From: Castanea sativa | Taxonomy: Eukaryota; Streptophyta; Magnoliopsida; Fagales; Fagaceae | Reading direction: 5' to 3' | NCBI RefSeq assembly: GCF_040712315.1 | Contig: NC_134013.1 | Span: 90,154,001-90,218,000, forward strand | Length of the DNA: 64,000 bases | Shown here: piece after piece, positions 1 to 11,980 of the stretch | How positions within the stretch are numbered: position 1 is the first letter of the stretch | Layout: every line of letters starts with the position of its first letter | Translations under genes and position numbers: made by a program | The notes under the pieces: generated by a model | Seen by the model: the letters and a program-made list of their open reading frames with translations, nothing else | The model's database searches: none | What the model was told of the DNA's origin: nothing

Positions 1-1
1 T

Positions 2-1789
2 GAGTACTTGAAGTTTTGTTATGAAGATTTAGATGATGAGGTTAAAAAGGCTTGCTTTCTATATGGTGCAATATATCCTGAAGACTATGAGATATATAAA
101 GATTATCTGTTGGAATGTTGGAGAGCTGAAGGTTTCATTCATGATACAAGTGAGTTTAGAGTTGCACGTGACAAAGGGCATTCCATATTGGAGGAACTTA
201 TCAGCATTTCTTTACTAGAGAAGAGTGCAAAGATGAATCATGTCAGGATGAACAAAGTAATACGAAATATGGCCCTTAACATTTCTTCCCGAAGTTGTAA
301 TTTCAAGATTTTGGTGAAACCCCGTGAAGGGTTGCAAGAGGCCCCCAATGAGGTAGAGTGGCAACAAGCAAATCGAATCTCCTTGATGGATAATAAATTG
401 TGCACTTTACCGGAAATGCCAGATTGCAATGAGCTTTCAACATTGTTATTACAGAGAAACCAAGACCTAATAGTGATTCCTGAGACATTCTTTGGATGCA
501 TGCAAAATCTACGGGTTTTAGATTTACATGGCACTGGAATTACATCATTACCATCATCAATATCTTGCTTGAAGCGTCTCAAAGCATTATATCTGCATTC
601 TTGCAACTGTTTAATGGAACTCCGTTACTTAGAAGGACTTGAGCATCTCGAGGTGCTTGATATTCGAGACACTAGCCTTAATCATTTTCCAATTCAGATT
701 GGACGTTTGAATCAGTTGAAGTGTTTACGTATGTCATTGTCGAATTTTGGCATTAGGCATTCAAGTAACATAGAATATTGCCGAAGTGTCTTTTCAAGTC
801 TTCTTTTACTAGAAGAACTACTAATAGATGTGGATCCAAATAATCAAAGTTGGGAGGTGACTATGAAGACTATTTCTGAGGGAGTGGCTAAATTGACGCA
901 TTTGACTTCACTATCAATTTGCTTCCCTACTGTGGATTGTCTTAAGAGTTTTATCTCAACGAGTCAATTGTGGAAGGATTTCCGCTTCACATTTCAATTT
1001 TCTGTTGGTTATCATGACACGACTCTTTATAAAATTCTTGATTGCTTCGAATATCAAATTAGGAAATGTTTGAAGTTTGCAAATGGTGAAGGTGTAGATC
1101 CAATAATTTCTGATGTTCTTTTGGAAACTGATGCATTTGAATTGATTGGCCACAAGGGAACTTCAAGACTATCAGATTTTGGTATCGAAAGTATCAACAA
1201 GATGCGAGGTTGTTTGATTGAAGGATGCAATGAAATTGAAACGATTGTTGATGGTAACAGAGTAAAGAGAAGTGCGTTAACATGCTTGGAAAAGATGTTC
1301 ATAAATAATGTTCCAAACTTAAAAAGCATTTGGGAAGGTCCTGTACATAATGGAAGCCTGTCACAACTAACAACTTTAACTTTGTGCAAATGTTTGAAGT
1401 TGAAGAAGATATTCTCTGGTGGCATGATTAAACAACTCTCTCAACTTCAACACGTGAAAGTTGAAGATTGTCCTGAAATTGAAGAGATTATTGCAGAGTC
1501 TGAAAATAATGGCTTGAAACCTGACGCACTTCCAAGATTAAAGATGCTAGAGCTTTCTAATCTTCCAAGGGTAAAAAGCATTTGGACAAGTGACTCATTG
1601 AAATGGCCATCTTTAGAGAAGATTAAGATCTCCATGTGCCAGATGTTGACAAAATTGCCCTTCAACAGTGAGAATGCAATCAACTTGAGATGTATTGAAG
1701 CCCATCAGACATGGTGGAGTGCATTGGCATGCCAAGATGATGCTATTGAACAAAGATTAAGGTCTTTATGGTTTCAATCTCCTTCATAG
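2..1789 (+). CDS. CC-NB-LRR (RPS2/At4g27190-like) receptor, C-terminal part
   Basis: Intracellular plant immune receptor of the CNL class, 5' end outside the window: the frame is open to base 2 with no ATG, so the first codons seen are internal. About 596 codons are visible. The first ~45 residues are the end of NB-ARC with an RNBS-D motif (ACFLYGAIYPEDYEI). The winged-helix MHD position reads HVRMNKVIRNMAL, i.e. MNK for MHD, around residue 82. LRRs follow from about residue 120 (ISLMDNKLCTLPEMP, then LRVLDLHGTGITSLPSSI) to about residue 560, ending with a TWWSAL block also found in the two LRR genes further right. In this family NB-ARC is the ADP/ATP switch and the LRR regulates it or senses a ligand. 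The reading frame is intact to TAG at 1787-1789. Family assignment is firm; whether it works cannot be judged without the N-terminus. Confidence 0.9.
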   Translation, partial: EYLKFCYEDLDDEVKKACFLYGAIYPEDYEIYKDYLLECWRAEGFIHDTSEFRVARDKGHSILEELISISLLEKSAKMNHVRMNKVIRNMALNISSRSCNFKILVKPREGLQEAPNEVEWQQANRISLMDNKLCTLPEMPDCNELSTLLLQRNQDLIVIPETFFGCMQNLRVLDLHGTGITSLPSSISCLKRLKALYLHSCNCLMELRYLEGLEHLEVLDIRDTSLNHFPIQIGRLNQLKCLRMSLSNFGIRHSSNIEYCRSVFSSLLLLEELLIDVDPNNQSWEVTMKTISEGVAKLTHLTSLSICFPTVDCLKSFISTSQLWKDFRFTFQFSVGYHDTTLYKILDCFEYQIRKCLKFANGEGVDPIISDVLLETDAFELIGHKGTSRLSDFGIESINKMRGCLIEGCNEIETIVDGNRVKRSALTCLEKMFINNVPNLKSIWEGPVHNGSLSQLTTLTLCKCLKLKKIFSGGMIKQLSQLQHVKVEDCPEIEEIIAESENNGLKPDALPRLKMLELSNLPRVKSIWTSDSLKWPSLEKIKISMCQMLTKLPFNSENAINLRCIEAHQTWWSALACQDDAIEQRLRSLWFQSPS

Positions 1790-2154
1790 AGGTTCTTCTC
1801 TAGATAAGGTAATGGTAGAAATGTTTACTCCTCCTTTAAATTTTCATTTTCTTTATTTTTCAAGATATCTTATGAATGTGTGTGATTGTTTAGCATTTGT
1901 GATTACATGAATGTTGGATTCAAACCTTCCTCATATTTGGTCATGATTATCTTAAATCTTTAATGAAATTTTTTGAACATTTAAGTTATACCATATAAGA
2001 TATCAACCTTGCTTCACTTCAGTTTTGGGTAGCCAAACCTACCTTACATAGGCATTTCATGAATTTCTGTTGATTTGTGAATAACAGAAATTTTTGTCGC
2101 TATATAGAAAATATTGCTTCCAAAAAGCAATTTAGAAATTTCTTGTACATACTA

Positions 2155-2500
2155 GAAGCCTAGCTCAACTAATAGCTTTAACTTTATGCAGATGTTTGAA
2201 GTTGAAGATATCCTCCTATGGTTGAATAGCTCTTTCAACTTCAACACTTAAGACTAGAGTTGAACAATGACTTGAAATCAAAGAGATACTTTTGGTTGGA
2301 ATTTGGAAATGCATTTGGATTGATGACTGATTGAAGTGGCTATATTTAGAGTGTAATACGATATTTATGTGTTGACAAAATAGCCCTTCAAGAATGAGAA
2401 CGTAGTTAATATGAGACATATTGAAGGCCATTAATCATGGTGTAGTTCATTGTCATGGCAAGAAGATGCTATTGAGCAGAAATTATGATATATATGCATC
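2155..2500 (+). pseudogene. Decayed tandem copy of the NLR 3' end
   Basis: This stretch repeats the last LRR part of the gene just upstream: 2157-2260 matches about 1365-1465 and 2375-2490 matches about 1655-1760, including the sense equivalents of the TWWSAL end. An internal piece is missing and stops and frameshifts are frequent, so it cannot be translated. The match continues through the 3' UTR (about 1795-2145 against 2540-2935), so the duplicated unit was roughly 0.8 kb. Confidence 0.8.
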
Positions 2501-2936
2501 TTCAACTGGTGCATTTGGTTTCATTCCTGTTCACAACAGTCCTATCTAAGGTAGTGGTAAAATTCTTGCTCCAACTTTTGGTTTGTAAGATTTAATACTT
2601 TCATGTTCCTTTTTTTTCTTTCCCCTTTTTAACATGACATGAATGCTAGTGTCTACTATATTGACGTGTGATTGTTTTGTATTTGTGATTAAAATAAAAT
2701 GTTAGACCGAAACCCTTCCTCTTCTCAAAAAAAAAAAAAAAAAAAAAAAAAAAAGGAAACCCTTCCTTATAGTTTGATTTTCTATATTAATAATAGAAGA
2801 TGCAATCTTGCTAATTCACTTGATTTTTAGTAGCCAAAACTACCCTTGTTCATATGCCTCCTACTTTCAAATGTTTGTTTGGAAACGTTCGAGTTCAGCT
2901 TAGATCATGATCATCTTTGCCACAACTTTGTGTTTA
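2501..2936 (+). repeat. Duplicated 3' UTR/flank of the left NLR gene
   Basis: This continues the ~0.8-kb tandem duplication of the NLR tail. Matching landmarks are a 'taaggtagtggtaaaa' block near 2547 against 1805, and a 'gtagccaaaactaccc' block near 2831 against 2029. A poly-A tract lies at about 2727-2754. No coding content. Confidence 0.65.
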
Positions 2937-3290
2937 TTATTATTATTATTTTGGTAATATGGGAATATTATAAAACAATAAGAAGCAGCTATATAAGCTG
3001 TATCAGTGCATAAACGGTTACAACCTAGACGGCTAGTCCCATCAGGTCATCCATCAAAAGAGGTTGTAACTCCACAGGAGTACTCAAAATGAGGAAGTCA
3101 TTAGTCATATTGCGTCTGAATAGCCTTTCTTGCTAGAGCATCAGCAAACGGGTTTGCCTCCCTATAGCAGTGGCTCAGCTTCCACAAAGGAATTTGGTTC
3201 AACAGGTTCTGCAATCATCAACAATTGGTGCAAATTCAGCATAGCTATTTTCGTTATTAGACAGCAAACTAGCCAACCTTAGGAATGACG
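2937..3290 (-). mobile_element. LINE 3' fragment with RNase H remnant
   Basis: Read on the minus strand, about 3170-3110 gives EANPFADALARKAIQT, the end of the plant LINE-type RNase H (RVT_3) domain, soon followed by a stop. The element ends at its left edge in the usual plant LINE tail (minus strand ...ccatattaccaaaataat plus an (ATT)n tail). It splits the duplicated NLR flank: matching sequence resumes at about 3291. 5'-truncated and inactive. Confidence 0.7.
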
Positions 3291-3345
3291 ATATCCTGAA
3301 TAACAGGAATTTTTGTCTTCATAAAATATTGCTTCGAGATATCAT

Positions 3346-3835
3346 TTGTCAATATGAATGTTCATGGCTAATGCCTGACATGCTTAAAATTTCAATGTCC
3401 AAAGCAATTTGAGCCATGGCAATAAAAAGTTTTCTTGTTAATGTACCTACGTACACCATCCCCCCCCCCCCCCCCTTTTTCTTTCAGGCACCAGATTTTA
3501 TTCCCTCTCTCATTTATCCCGACCTCACAGATGAAGCATAATCCATGTTACCTCCTCACCTTTCTGATCCAAAGAAAATAAACAAAGGTAAAGTTTTAAG
3601 AATCTAGTTGACAAGGAAGCTCCATGTAGTTACATGGATGGACATTCGATGAATTGACCATGCCAAAACTTTAAAGTAATTGTACTTTTTTTTTTTTTAT
3701 AATCTTTTTCATGTTTAGCATATTTTCCTTGCATTTTCATTGCTTCTTAATAAGAAAACTAAAGTCTTCATTAATTTGATGAGTAAAATGTACGATAGCA
3801 AAACATTAAGAATGTCAATTACTTATTCAATTCAT
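3346..3835. other. Intergenic, no gene seen
   Basis: AT-rich DNA with a C-run (about 3461-3475) and poly-T tracts. No supported ORF or recognised repeat. Confidence 0.5.
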
Positions 3836-3837
3836 CA

Positions 3838-4435
3838 ATATATATATAAAAGCAGAGATCTCATGTGGGAGAGCACGAAGTTTTGCCAAGTAGCACTCTC
3901 TTTGAAAAGATAATTGATTTTTTTTTTTTGAAATAAAATACATCATTTTTAATTTATTACACTTATTAGATGCCACATCAGTTATTTAATAACTCAACAG
4001 ATTTTAATTAGTAATAAATAAGACTAATGGATAAGATAGAGGGGTGTTAATCATCAAAAACTCTTTATTTTCCTTATTCCTTCATCCTAAGGTTTTCTTA
4101 TGCTTATGCCTACTCCTCTTCCCTTAAAATTAAATGTCTACTCTTCCTAAATCACTACATGCCTTTTCCTATGCCTATGTTGCTAAATTACCGATTCTAT
4201 GTTCTATAATTTGCACAAACTAAAATAGCATTCAGATTATTTAAAAACACATGAAATCATATAAAAATCACCAAATTAGAATTTAAAATTATAACTAAAT
4301 TTTTAAAAGAAATTTAGGCACATTTGCACAAAAATTCCATGTAACTAAGTCACACTTAGGAATATTGGACCATTTTTCCTTTGTATAAATAGAAGGGTCC
4401 CAATGGGATGAAGAGCTAACAATTTTCTCTCCAAA
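3838..4435 (+). repeat. Dispersed ~600-bp repeat, copy 1
   Basis: Begins in a (TA)n stretch followed by 'aaagcagagatctcatgtgg' and runs to 'taaatagaagggtcccaatg'. A second copy lies at about 6280-6880 in the same orientation, collinear and highly similar throughout. The first ~80 bp recur again at about 5300-5375. The start resembles plant Helitron 5' ends in style, but no 3' terminus was identified, so the class is open. Noncoding. Confidence 0.75.
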
Positions 4436-5299
4436 ACATTTATTGTAGGAACAAAAAAGTTTTCCATTGTAGACTTTTCACGATTAAAGAACATGAATTG
4501 CCAACTAAGCAAACTAAAGTTTTTAGTACCTACAGCAATTTCACAACATCAAGAACAAATCTCAGTGTATACAATGTCAAATTTCATAGTCTCCTGTTAC
4601 ATCAAATGAGTGTTTAATTTTTCTTGCAAAGTATTAAATAGTAAAGCTTCTGGCCCTTAGTCTCAATTACAACTCTCAATCATGTTGGACTTGGATGATA
4701 CCTATCAACAATGTATCATTATGAAATATAGAAAAAATTTGGAGTGTATACAACGTTTAGTGTGAATGGGAAGAAATTTCATCCAATTCCAATTGGTTAG
4801 GTTAGTAAGGGACCTATTCCAATTTAATGTTTCTGGAATTTTGTATACAAGTAATAATCAAGGAAACTTCCACCTAAAATAAGTCAGACTTTTGGCAAGA
4901 GAGAAAATTGATGTCTAGACAAATCAAGCTAAGGCCGACCAAAATGGACCATATTCTTAATTTATTATCTCTATTTGTTCCATGTACAAGACTTATAGTC
5001 AATGCTTGGCATATAAAAGATGAACATCTTATCTAAAGTCCATCCTCTGAAAGCTTAAGAAAAAATTCATTTAAACTAACACAACATATAAATTATAAAG
5101 GAATCAAAGAAAAATTGTCAAAAATAATGAAAATTTGCTTAAATTCTTATAAGGATGAACACAATAGCAATATCTTTTTTTTTTTTTTAAATAAAGATAA
5201 AAAAAAAAATCTATACTTATTTTGTACGTATGATAAAGTCCTATCACAAAGTTTTTTGAGACTCATGTTGATTAGTGATTAGAAATTATAAAGGAATAA

Positions 5300-5378
5300 T
5301 CATGAATATATATATATAAAAGTAGAGATCTCATGTAGAAGTGCGTGAGGTCTTGCCAAGTAATGCTCTAATTTTGCA
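5300..5378 (+). repeat. Dispersed repeat, short third copy (start only)
   Basis: Matches only the first ~80 bp of the repeats at 3838 and 6280: (TA)n, then 'aaagtagagatctcatgtag' and 'ggtcttgccaagta'. It then diverges into unrelated AT-rich sequence. Confidence 0.6.
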
Positions 5379-6279
5379 TTTAGCATTTTTTTTTTTTTAC
5401 CTTTTTCATTAAGTGTTTTTAACTATTACCCAAAAGTTTACATTAACTTATTTTACTGTTATCTCATTAGTCCCTCATTAATTGCCTAAGCTTACATCAT
5501 ACATTTCTCTCTTTCTCATGTCTTTTAGCATCCCCACCATTTTAATATTTTTAAAAAAAGTAAAAAAATAATAGTTAAGGACTAATAGTAATAACTTACC
5601 ATATAAGGCCTTGGAGAGAGATAGAGAGATATAAAAATGTTATGGATTGTTAAATAAAACGCATTGTTTCACTATAAAATCAAAACACATTGTTTCACTA
5701 TAAAAGACCTGAGACTGACAAAACATTTGAAAGAGAGAGAAAGAGAAATCTGAGGGGACGTCGCCTCTGTCATATTGGCCTCCCACCACCATCAAGACCT
5801 TAAACCTATACGGGTATTTTTTTTTTCTTTTTAAATTAGGAGATTAAATATGATTTAGGTTTGGGTAATTTGATTGGATAGTTTTTGTTTTGGGTATATA
5901 AATAGAAAGAATATTTGGTACGCAATGTAAAGCCATATTCTACCAAGCTTTGAAATTATTTATAAGACACGTGCATACACACTTGCCCACACCATGTTTT
6001 AATGTTTCACTATCAATGAGTAGAAGACAGTGAGACAGTTGGACATACTTTTATTTCATAGTATTAAATATGTGAAGACAACACAAATTATTTAATTTTC
6101 ACGGTCCTGTTATTCTTTTGCATTTATTTTTTGTTTCATGATTTTAAAAAAACTTAATCTTACCTTTTTTTTAGGGTGAAAAATTAATCTTACTTTGAGA
6201 AGGCTATAAATATCCAGTGAAACAACAGTTATAAATTGCACACACATAACCATTATAATTATTCAGTTCAAGGAATGAG
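5379..6279. other. Intergenic, no gene seen
   Basis: AT-rich DNA. It holds a 26-bp direct duplication near 5656-5710 (two copies of 'cattgtttcactataaaa'). No coding potential recognised. Confidence 0.5.
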
Positions 6280-6885
6280 TATATATATATATATAAGCAG
6301 AGACCTCATGTGGGAGAGCACAAAGTTTTGTCAAGTGGCACTTTATTTGAAAAGATAATTGAATTTTTTTTTGAAATAAAATACTTCATTTTTAATTTAT
6401 TACACTTATTAGATGCCACATCAGCTATTTACTAACTCAACAGATTTTAATTAGTAATAAATAAGACTAATAGATAAGATAGAGGGATGTTAATCATCAA
6501 AAACTCTTTGTTTTCCTTATTCCTCCATCCTAAGGTTTTCTTATGTTTATACCTACTCCTCTTCCCTTATAACTAAATGCCTACTCTTCCTAAACCACTA
6601 CATGCCTTCTCCTATGCCTATGTTGCTAAATTACCGATTCTATGTTGTATAATTTGCACAAACTGAAATAACATTTAGATTATTTATAAACATATGAAAT
6701 CATATAAAAATCGTCAAATTAGTGTTTAAAATTATAACTAAATTTTTAAAAGAAATCTAGACACATTTGCATAAAAATTCCATGTAACTAAGTCACACTT
6801 AGGAATATTGGACCATTTTTCCTTTCTATAAATAGAAGGGTCCCAATGCATAGTTTTCTCACACAAAAAAGGTTACCCCCCCCCC
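6280..6885 (+). repeat. Dispersed ~600-bp repeat, copy 2
   Basis: Collinear with 3838-4435, from 'agcagagacctcatgtggg' to 'taaatagaagggtcccaatg', with scattered substitutions. The sequence diverges at the right end just before a C-run and a long CT microsatellite. Confidence 0.75.
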
Positions 6886-6895
6886 CCTCCCCCTG

Positions 6896-6896
<1 letters not shown>

Positions 6897-6965
<69 letters not shown>
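6897..6965. repeat. (CT)n microsatellite, ~68 bp
   Basis: Perfect or near-perfect CT dinucleotide run. It creates a spurious Arg-Glu ORF on the minus strand. Confidence 0.95.
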
Positions 6966-6970
<5 letters not shown>

Positions 6971-7512
6971 ATTTTTCATTTTTTGTTTGATTTTTTCTTT
7001 TTATTGTATCCATACTTTAGGTTGATGTACTTTTGTGTTAATTAGAATTCTACTTTGGGTTGATGTGATTTAGTTTTGTGTTTTAAGTTGTTATCTTTTT
7101 TATTCTCTTTTATTATTAAATATTATTATAATGCTTCTATTATATTACATAGCATGACTTGGATAATTTTATATTTATTGCTATATATATTATTTTTACT
7201 CTTTTTTCTTCTCATTTTATTTTCTTCAACATTAAATTTTAGTCACATCCTTTGCACTATTAAATTATGCAGCACAAATCAAGAAAATGGCCAGACACAC
7301 ACATACTTTCCTTTAGAGAAATCAAAATATTTGTGTGATAAAGGGTCATATAATTTATAGTTTAGATAGCACTCTTTGAATGTGTCTAGGCCTATAGATT
7401 AAGCAATTTGTAGACTTAAAAAGCTATTGAGAATGGACTTTTTGATTCAAGACTAAAAAAATATGGATTGCTATATATTATTTAGATAAAAACCTTTACA
7501 ATAGATATGTAG

Positions 7513-7543
<31 letters not shown>

Positions 7544-8208
7544 ACAAATTTAAATCATGCAAACTTAATAATTTTATATCATGTGTTCGCATCGTCTCTG
7601 CTTCTTCTTCTTCTTCTCAAAAATATTATGTATCATCTTTAAAGGATGCCAACAATATTGATCTTATGGGAAAAATTACATAAAAATTGGAAAAAAAAAA
7701 TGTTTTATATTACAATCTACTAAAATTGTTTTTTAAAATATTTAAACTTTTGCTATTTTTTATATCACTGACGTATTTAACAGCAACCAAATGTTGTAAC
7801 TTAAGTCTTAATATTCTTAAGTTGTTTCAAAAAAAAATATTAAAAAAAAGTTGTCACGAAAGAGGAGTTCATGTAAATTTTTTTGCAAAATGAAATATTT
7901 ATTATGTAAGACTACCAAACTTGATAATTTGCAAATGATGGAACCACTCGCAACAATATTTGCATAGCTATATAGCTCTAGCTAAAGCAATTAAGCATAC
8001 TTTTAGTCTTCAAAAAACACATATCTACCAATGATTAAACGTTCATCTTGGGTATTTTTAACTTTTCATATAATTTTACCTTTTTACATATTCATCTACT
8101 TTAATTAGATTTTTCTATAAAAAATAAATAAACAAATAAAAACTTTGATTTAGATATATATAAGTAAATAATGAAATAATGATTCATGAATAATCAAAAA
8201 CCCAAAAA

Positions 8209-8256
<48 letters not shown>

Positions 8257-9200
8257 TTATCTTGTGCAGTTGTAACTTTATATATAATTTTGCATTTATA
8301 TATTTATCAACTTTAATTTAGATGTTTATAACTAAATAATGAAATCTATAAACAAAGTAATTAAAACAATCATATTTCTACAATTCAAAAGGCCACCATT
8401 TCTTTTTTTCTTTTTTTTTAATAAGACCTTTTACATTTCCTTGGATTTTTTTTTTTTTTTTTTTTTTACTTTGACATACCACTAACCTAACCACTTCATA
8501 CATTAAAAAAAAAAAAAATTAAGGCTTATTACTACTTCTATTAAGATATTATGGATGTCTTATTGATTAAGACCAAACTAGAGAAATGTCATTCATATTT
8601 CCTTGAAAATTCAGAGGGAGAAAAGAAATTGACATAAAAACCCTTTAACATACCACTAACATAATTACATCTATAATTATTTAAGTCATCCATGATATCT
8701 ATTTCTTATTGATAACCATTAAAAAAAATAGAAATGACTATATAGAGGACATTGAAAACTTTATACTGCAATAAAAGCAACCATTACATTCTCTTAAATA
8801 AATTAATAATCAACAATTAAATATAATAATATAAATTTTGAACTTAAAACTAATCAAACTCTAAGAGGACTTTGGGAACAGCTTATTTAGTTAAAATTGA
8901 AAACTTTTTACTGAAAATACTATAGATAAAGGTAAAAGTTAGCTAAACAATATAGTGGGACCCATGATTATATATATATATATATATAATCATAATCTTC
9001 ATATACCATGACTTAAAAAAATCTAAAGAACAATTCTACCTCTTATTTAATATCTATGTTATGCAAATCATCAACTAGTAAATATATGATAATGGTAAGA
9101 AACATTATAAACAAAATTATGATGAATATGATAAAAAAAAAAAATTTAAGAAAAACTATTTATAAAGTTTAGGGACTAAAATAGTATTTTACCTAAAAAA
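6966..9200. other. AT-rich intergenic region with TA microsatellites
   Basis: About 2.2 kb of AT-rich DNA with (TA)n runs at about 7513-7541, 8217-8251 and 8970-8989 and several poly-A/T tracts. Short ORFs here are low-complexity and match no family. No gene supported. Confidence 0.6.
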
Positions 9201-9479
9201 TTATAACGCACAACGCGCCGGTCTGCGACTAGTCCATCTAATATCAAACACCAAGTGGCCAAACTCTGCAAATGTGGGTTCTCCTTCACATAGGATCTTC
9301 ATTAGAGAGATATCTTCATTCTTAATAGTTAATCTTTGAGAACCAAGGTCAACTGCAAACTCAACAGCCCAATACACAGCTTGGGCACATGTCTCTTCCC
9401 TGAGTGCAATTAGCTCAATGACATTGCATATGGCCCCAATACAAAAATCGTCATGATCACGAATTATGATTGCCATGGC
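9201..9479 (-). pseudogene. LINE RNase H (RVT_3) fragment
   Basis: A 91-residue minus-strand frame begins MAIIIRDHDDFCIGAICNVI and continues with VYWAVEFAVDLGSQRLTIKN and PTFAEFGHLVFDIR. This is the order of the plant non-LTR retrotransposon RNase H domain (strand 1 'IRDHxGFCIGA', the 'AxxAxxFAxDLG' helix, then 'EFGHLVxDI'). The usual acidic residue after the 'GSQRLTI' strand is not clearly kept. No reverse transcriptase upstream, so this is an isolated fragment. Confidence 0.8.
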
Positions 9480-10087
9480 TCCCTTATCACTCTCCTTTTT
9501 TTTTTCTAGTTACTACTGCATTTACCTTGTATTGACCTCTTGCCAGAGGCGTCCACCCATTCATTGTTGTGGCTCAGGCATCTTCACAACTTGGGTATAC
9601 TCCTCCAACAATTCTGTTGCACACTGTTGCCTGCTCTAACCAATATGACTGCTGAACCTTTCCCAATTGCCCCTACCCTGACTTCATTTATGCTTTCCCA
9701 TATCAACCACATAAGCATAAACACTTGCTCATAGTCGTTCATGTATGTGTTGAATCACCCATTCAATTACATCTTTAATGTTGGCCTCATGAGTTTTCTC
9801 CAGCCGGTATGGAACCAAATTGACCTAATCAAACACTTTGATTCTTATTTATACTTCCCTCTTACATATTCATGAACTTGGATTTGGTTAGCATTTTGTG
9901 TTTGTTGGATCAGAAACCTAAACACACTTCATTTTTTTCACAGATAGCACGAGAAAGATTAGGCTAGAAGGACTACATTCAATGTACCAAGGATCTGAAG
10001 GCCATAGCTGCTTGACATTGAACCAATGACTTTGCATAAGGCAATGCACAAGCTAATTTTTATTAGGGAATATTTTGAGTGTTCAGC
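9480..10087 (-). other. Displaced 3' UTR/flank of LRR gene 1
   Basis: From about 9880 to 10087 the sequence matches the region immediately 3' of LRR gene 2 (about 43190-43505). Shared blocks include 'gcataaggcaatgcacaagc' against 'gcctaaggcaatgcacagac', and 'tttattagggaa' followed by 'gttcagc' against 'gctcagc'. In gene 2 this lies directly beside the stop codon. Here it is cut at 10087 by a 14-kb nested retrotransposon, and the gene 1 stop sits beyond that at 24103-24105. No gene is supported in 9480-9880. Confidence 0.75.
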
Positions 10088-11377
10088 TGTTGGAAAAACT
10101 AGTTTTGCATCTTATGCAAAACTCACAGCGGAAGCAATACAAGTATCTACTTCATTCATGTGACATAACATGGAATATCTAGAATTTTAGAAACAAAGAA
10201 TAGAAAGGCGTACCTTGATGTAGTGAAATTCAAAATAAAAGAAGCTCGAACTTGGGAAGACCTTCAATCTTCACCCCAATTTCACATATGCCGAAGATGT
10301 GTGGTCTCTTAATTAGTTATGTACGCTTTTGTTCAAGAGAGAATGTCACTAGAGAAAACTGTATGTATCTCTTTTAATCGTATGTACATTTATAACTGTC
10401 AAAAGTAGTTACTTTATTTAATAACTCTTATTAAATAAACAACTAACTATCTAATTGAGCTAGCCTTTTGGGCTAGCCCAATTGGGTTTTAGTGTGTGGC
10501 TTGGGATGAGACCAAAGGGACAAATAAAACTCTAGCTCCAATGGGCTTCAGGTTTATCTATCAACTCTTAACAAGCCCAAAGTTACCATTAATTATATTT
10601 AATACCACTATATAAATATAATTGCACTATAGGCTTTATTAATAAAATAAAATCCCAAGACTTTATTATCTAAACAATTAACCCCTTCATGAAAATATTC
10701 GTAGTGATACAAAGTTATAATATATAACTGCCAATTTGAAAATTACTACATCTTGATCCTTGAGTACCCGATTTAATCCTTTAAGTTATTCATATATATT
10801 TATGAAATCAAATTTCATAAAATATAAACTTTAGTAACTCTTTACTAAAGTGGTTAGGCTTAACACTCTGAATAACCAAACTCATTAAACTTATCTCAAG
10901 TGAATATTTTATATCTCTACAAAGAGACTATGAATTCCATCTTGAGAATATGTGTTCATTTAGTATTACTTGTGGCTGCCCAACATACTGAGGTTTTAAC
11001 CATTGAATTAGATCTCACTCCTAATATATCAAAGCAATCTACATTTCAAGATCGCATTCACTATCCTCTCAAGATTAAGAGTTTATGTAAATTAAAGTCG
11101 TGAGATTTATTATTTAGTTGACAATCATTAATTGAATAATTAATCTCACAGCGGTTTAGTTCAATATGTCTTATACACTTAAGACACATCAACATATCAA
11201 CTAGAAGTCTTCACTTCTATGATCAAAACAAATCATCTTAGTTGACAAATCATCTTAGTTGATAATGTCCAAATATTCATGCTATTATTATTTTAGATAA
11301 TAAAACAACTTCATTATTTATAACATAATGTCATACACATCATTGTACAATAGGATTTTAGGGCACTAATCCTAATA
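10088..11377 (-). repeat. Outer copia, 3' LTR (left copy)
   Basis: Starts on the plus strand with TGTTGGAAAAAC (LTR end ...CCAACA on minus) and ends near CCTAATA at 11377, so the minus LTR starts TATTAGG instead of the expected TGTTAGG. It is followed by a purine-rich tract (minus strand 'ggagattattaggattag'), the usual copia PPT position. Collinear with 16669-17808 plus 23769-24098. Confidence 0.85.
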
Positions 11378-11602
11378 ATCTCCGACTTGCCCTAAAAGAC
11401 TATTGCGTACCAATCTAACTCTCATTCCCTCTAGGTGTGACTCAAAAGTCCTTTGGGGCAAGGCTTTGGTGAAGGGATCTGCCAAATTATTTGCGCCATC
11501 AATCTTTGTGACTACCACATCTCCTCGAATCACAATGTTTTGAATAATATGATACTTTCTTTCTATGTGCTTTTCTTTCTTGTGATTCCTTGGATCTTTG
11601 GA

Positions 11603-11908
11603 TTATGTAACTGCTCCACTATTGTCACAAAATAATGTGATTGGAACTTGTTCCATTCTCATAACACCAAGATCATAATGGAATTTCTTGAGCCAAACAA
11701 CTTCCTTTGCTGCTTCAGAAGCAGCAACATATTCAGCTTCCATGGTGGAGTCAGCAATACAAGATTGTTTAACACTCCTCCAACTAATGGTTTCACCTCC
11801 CAAGGTGAACACATAACCCAAAGTGAACTTTCTGAAATCAAGATCTGACTGAAAATCAGAATTTATGTAACCAATAGGTATCAAATCCTCACAATGGTAA
11901 AGAAGCAT
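11603..11908 (-). pseudogene. Outer copia RNase H domain
   Basis: The frame contains GGETISWRSVKQSCIADSTM followed by EAEYVAASEAAKEVVWLKK, the diagnostic end of the Ty1-copia RNase H domain (normally SWxSxKQxxVAxSTxEAEYxA), then LFCDNSGAV. The protein start is internal: upstream sequence continues the same domain ('GYINSDFQSD') across stops. Confidence 0.9.
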
Positions 11909-11980
11909 ATAGTCCTTCGTTCTCCTTAGATACTTGATAATATGCTTTATAGCCTCCCAATGTTTTGATCCTAGATTTGA

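Noticed and set aside
6788..6979. Minus-strand ORF rich in Arg-Glu repeats
   Set aside because: Produced by translating the (CT)n microsatellite; no domain and no support outside the repeat.
7076..7893. Hydrophobic ORFs (Leu/Ile/Phe-rich) resembling membrane proteins
   Set aside because: Low-complexity translation of AT-rich DNA, no start context or conservation that I can recognise.
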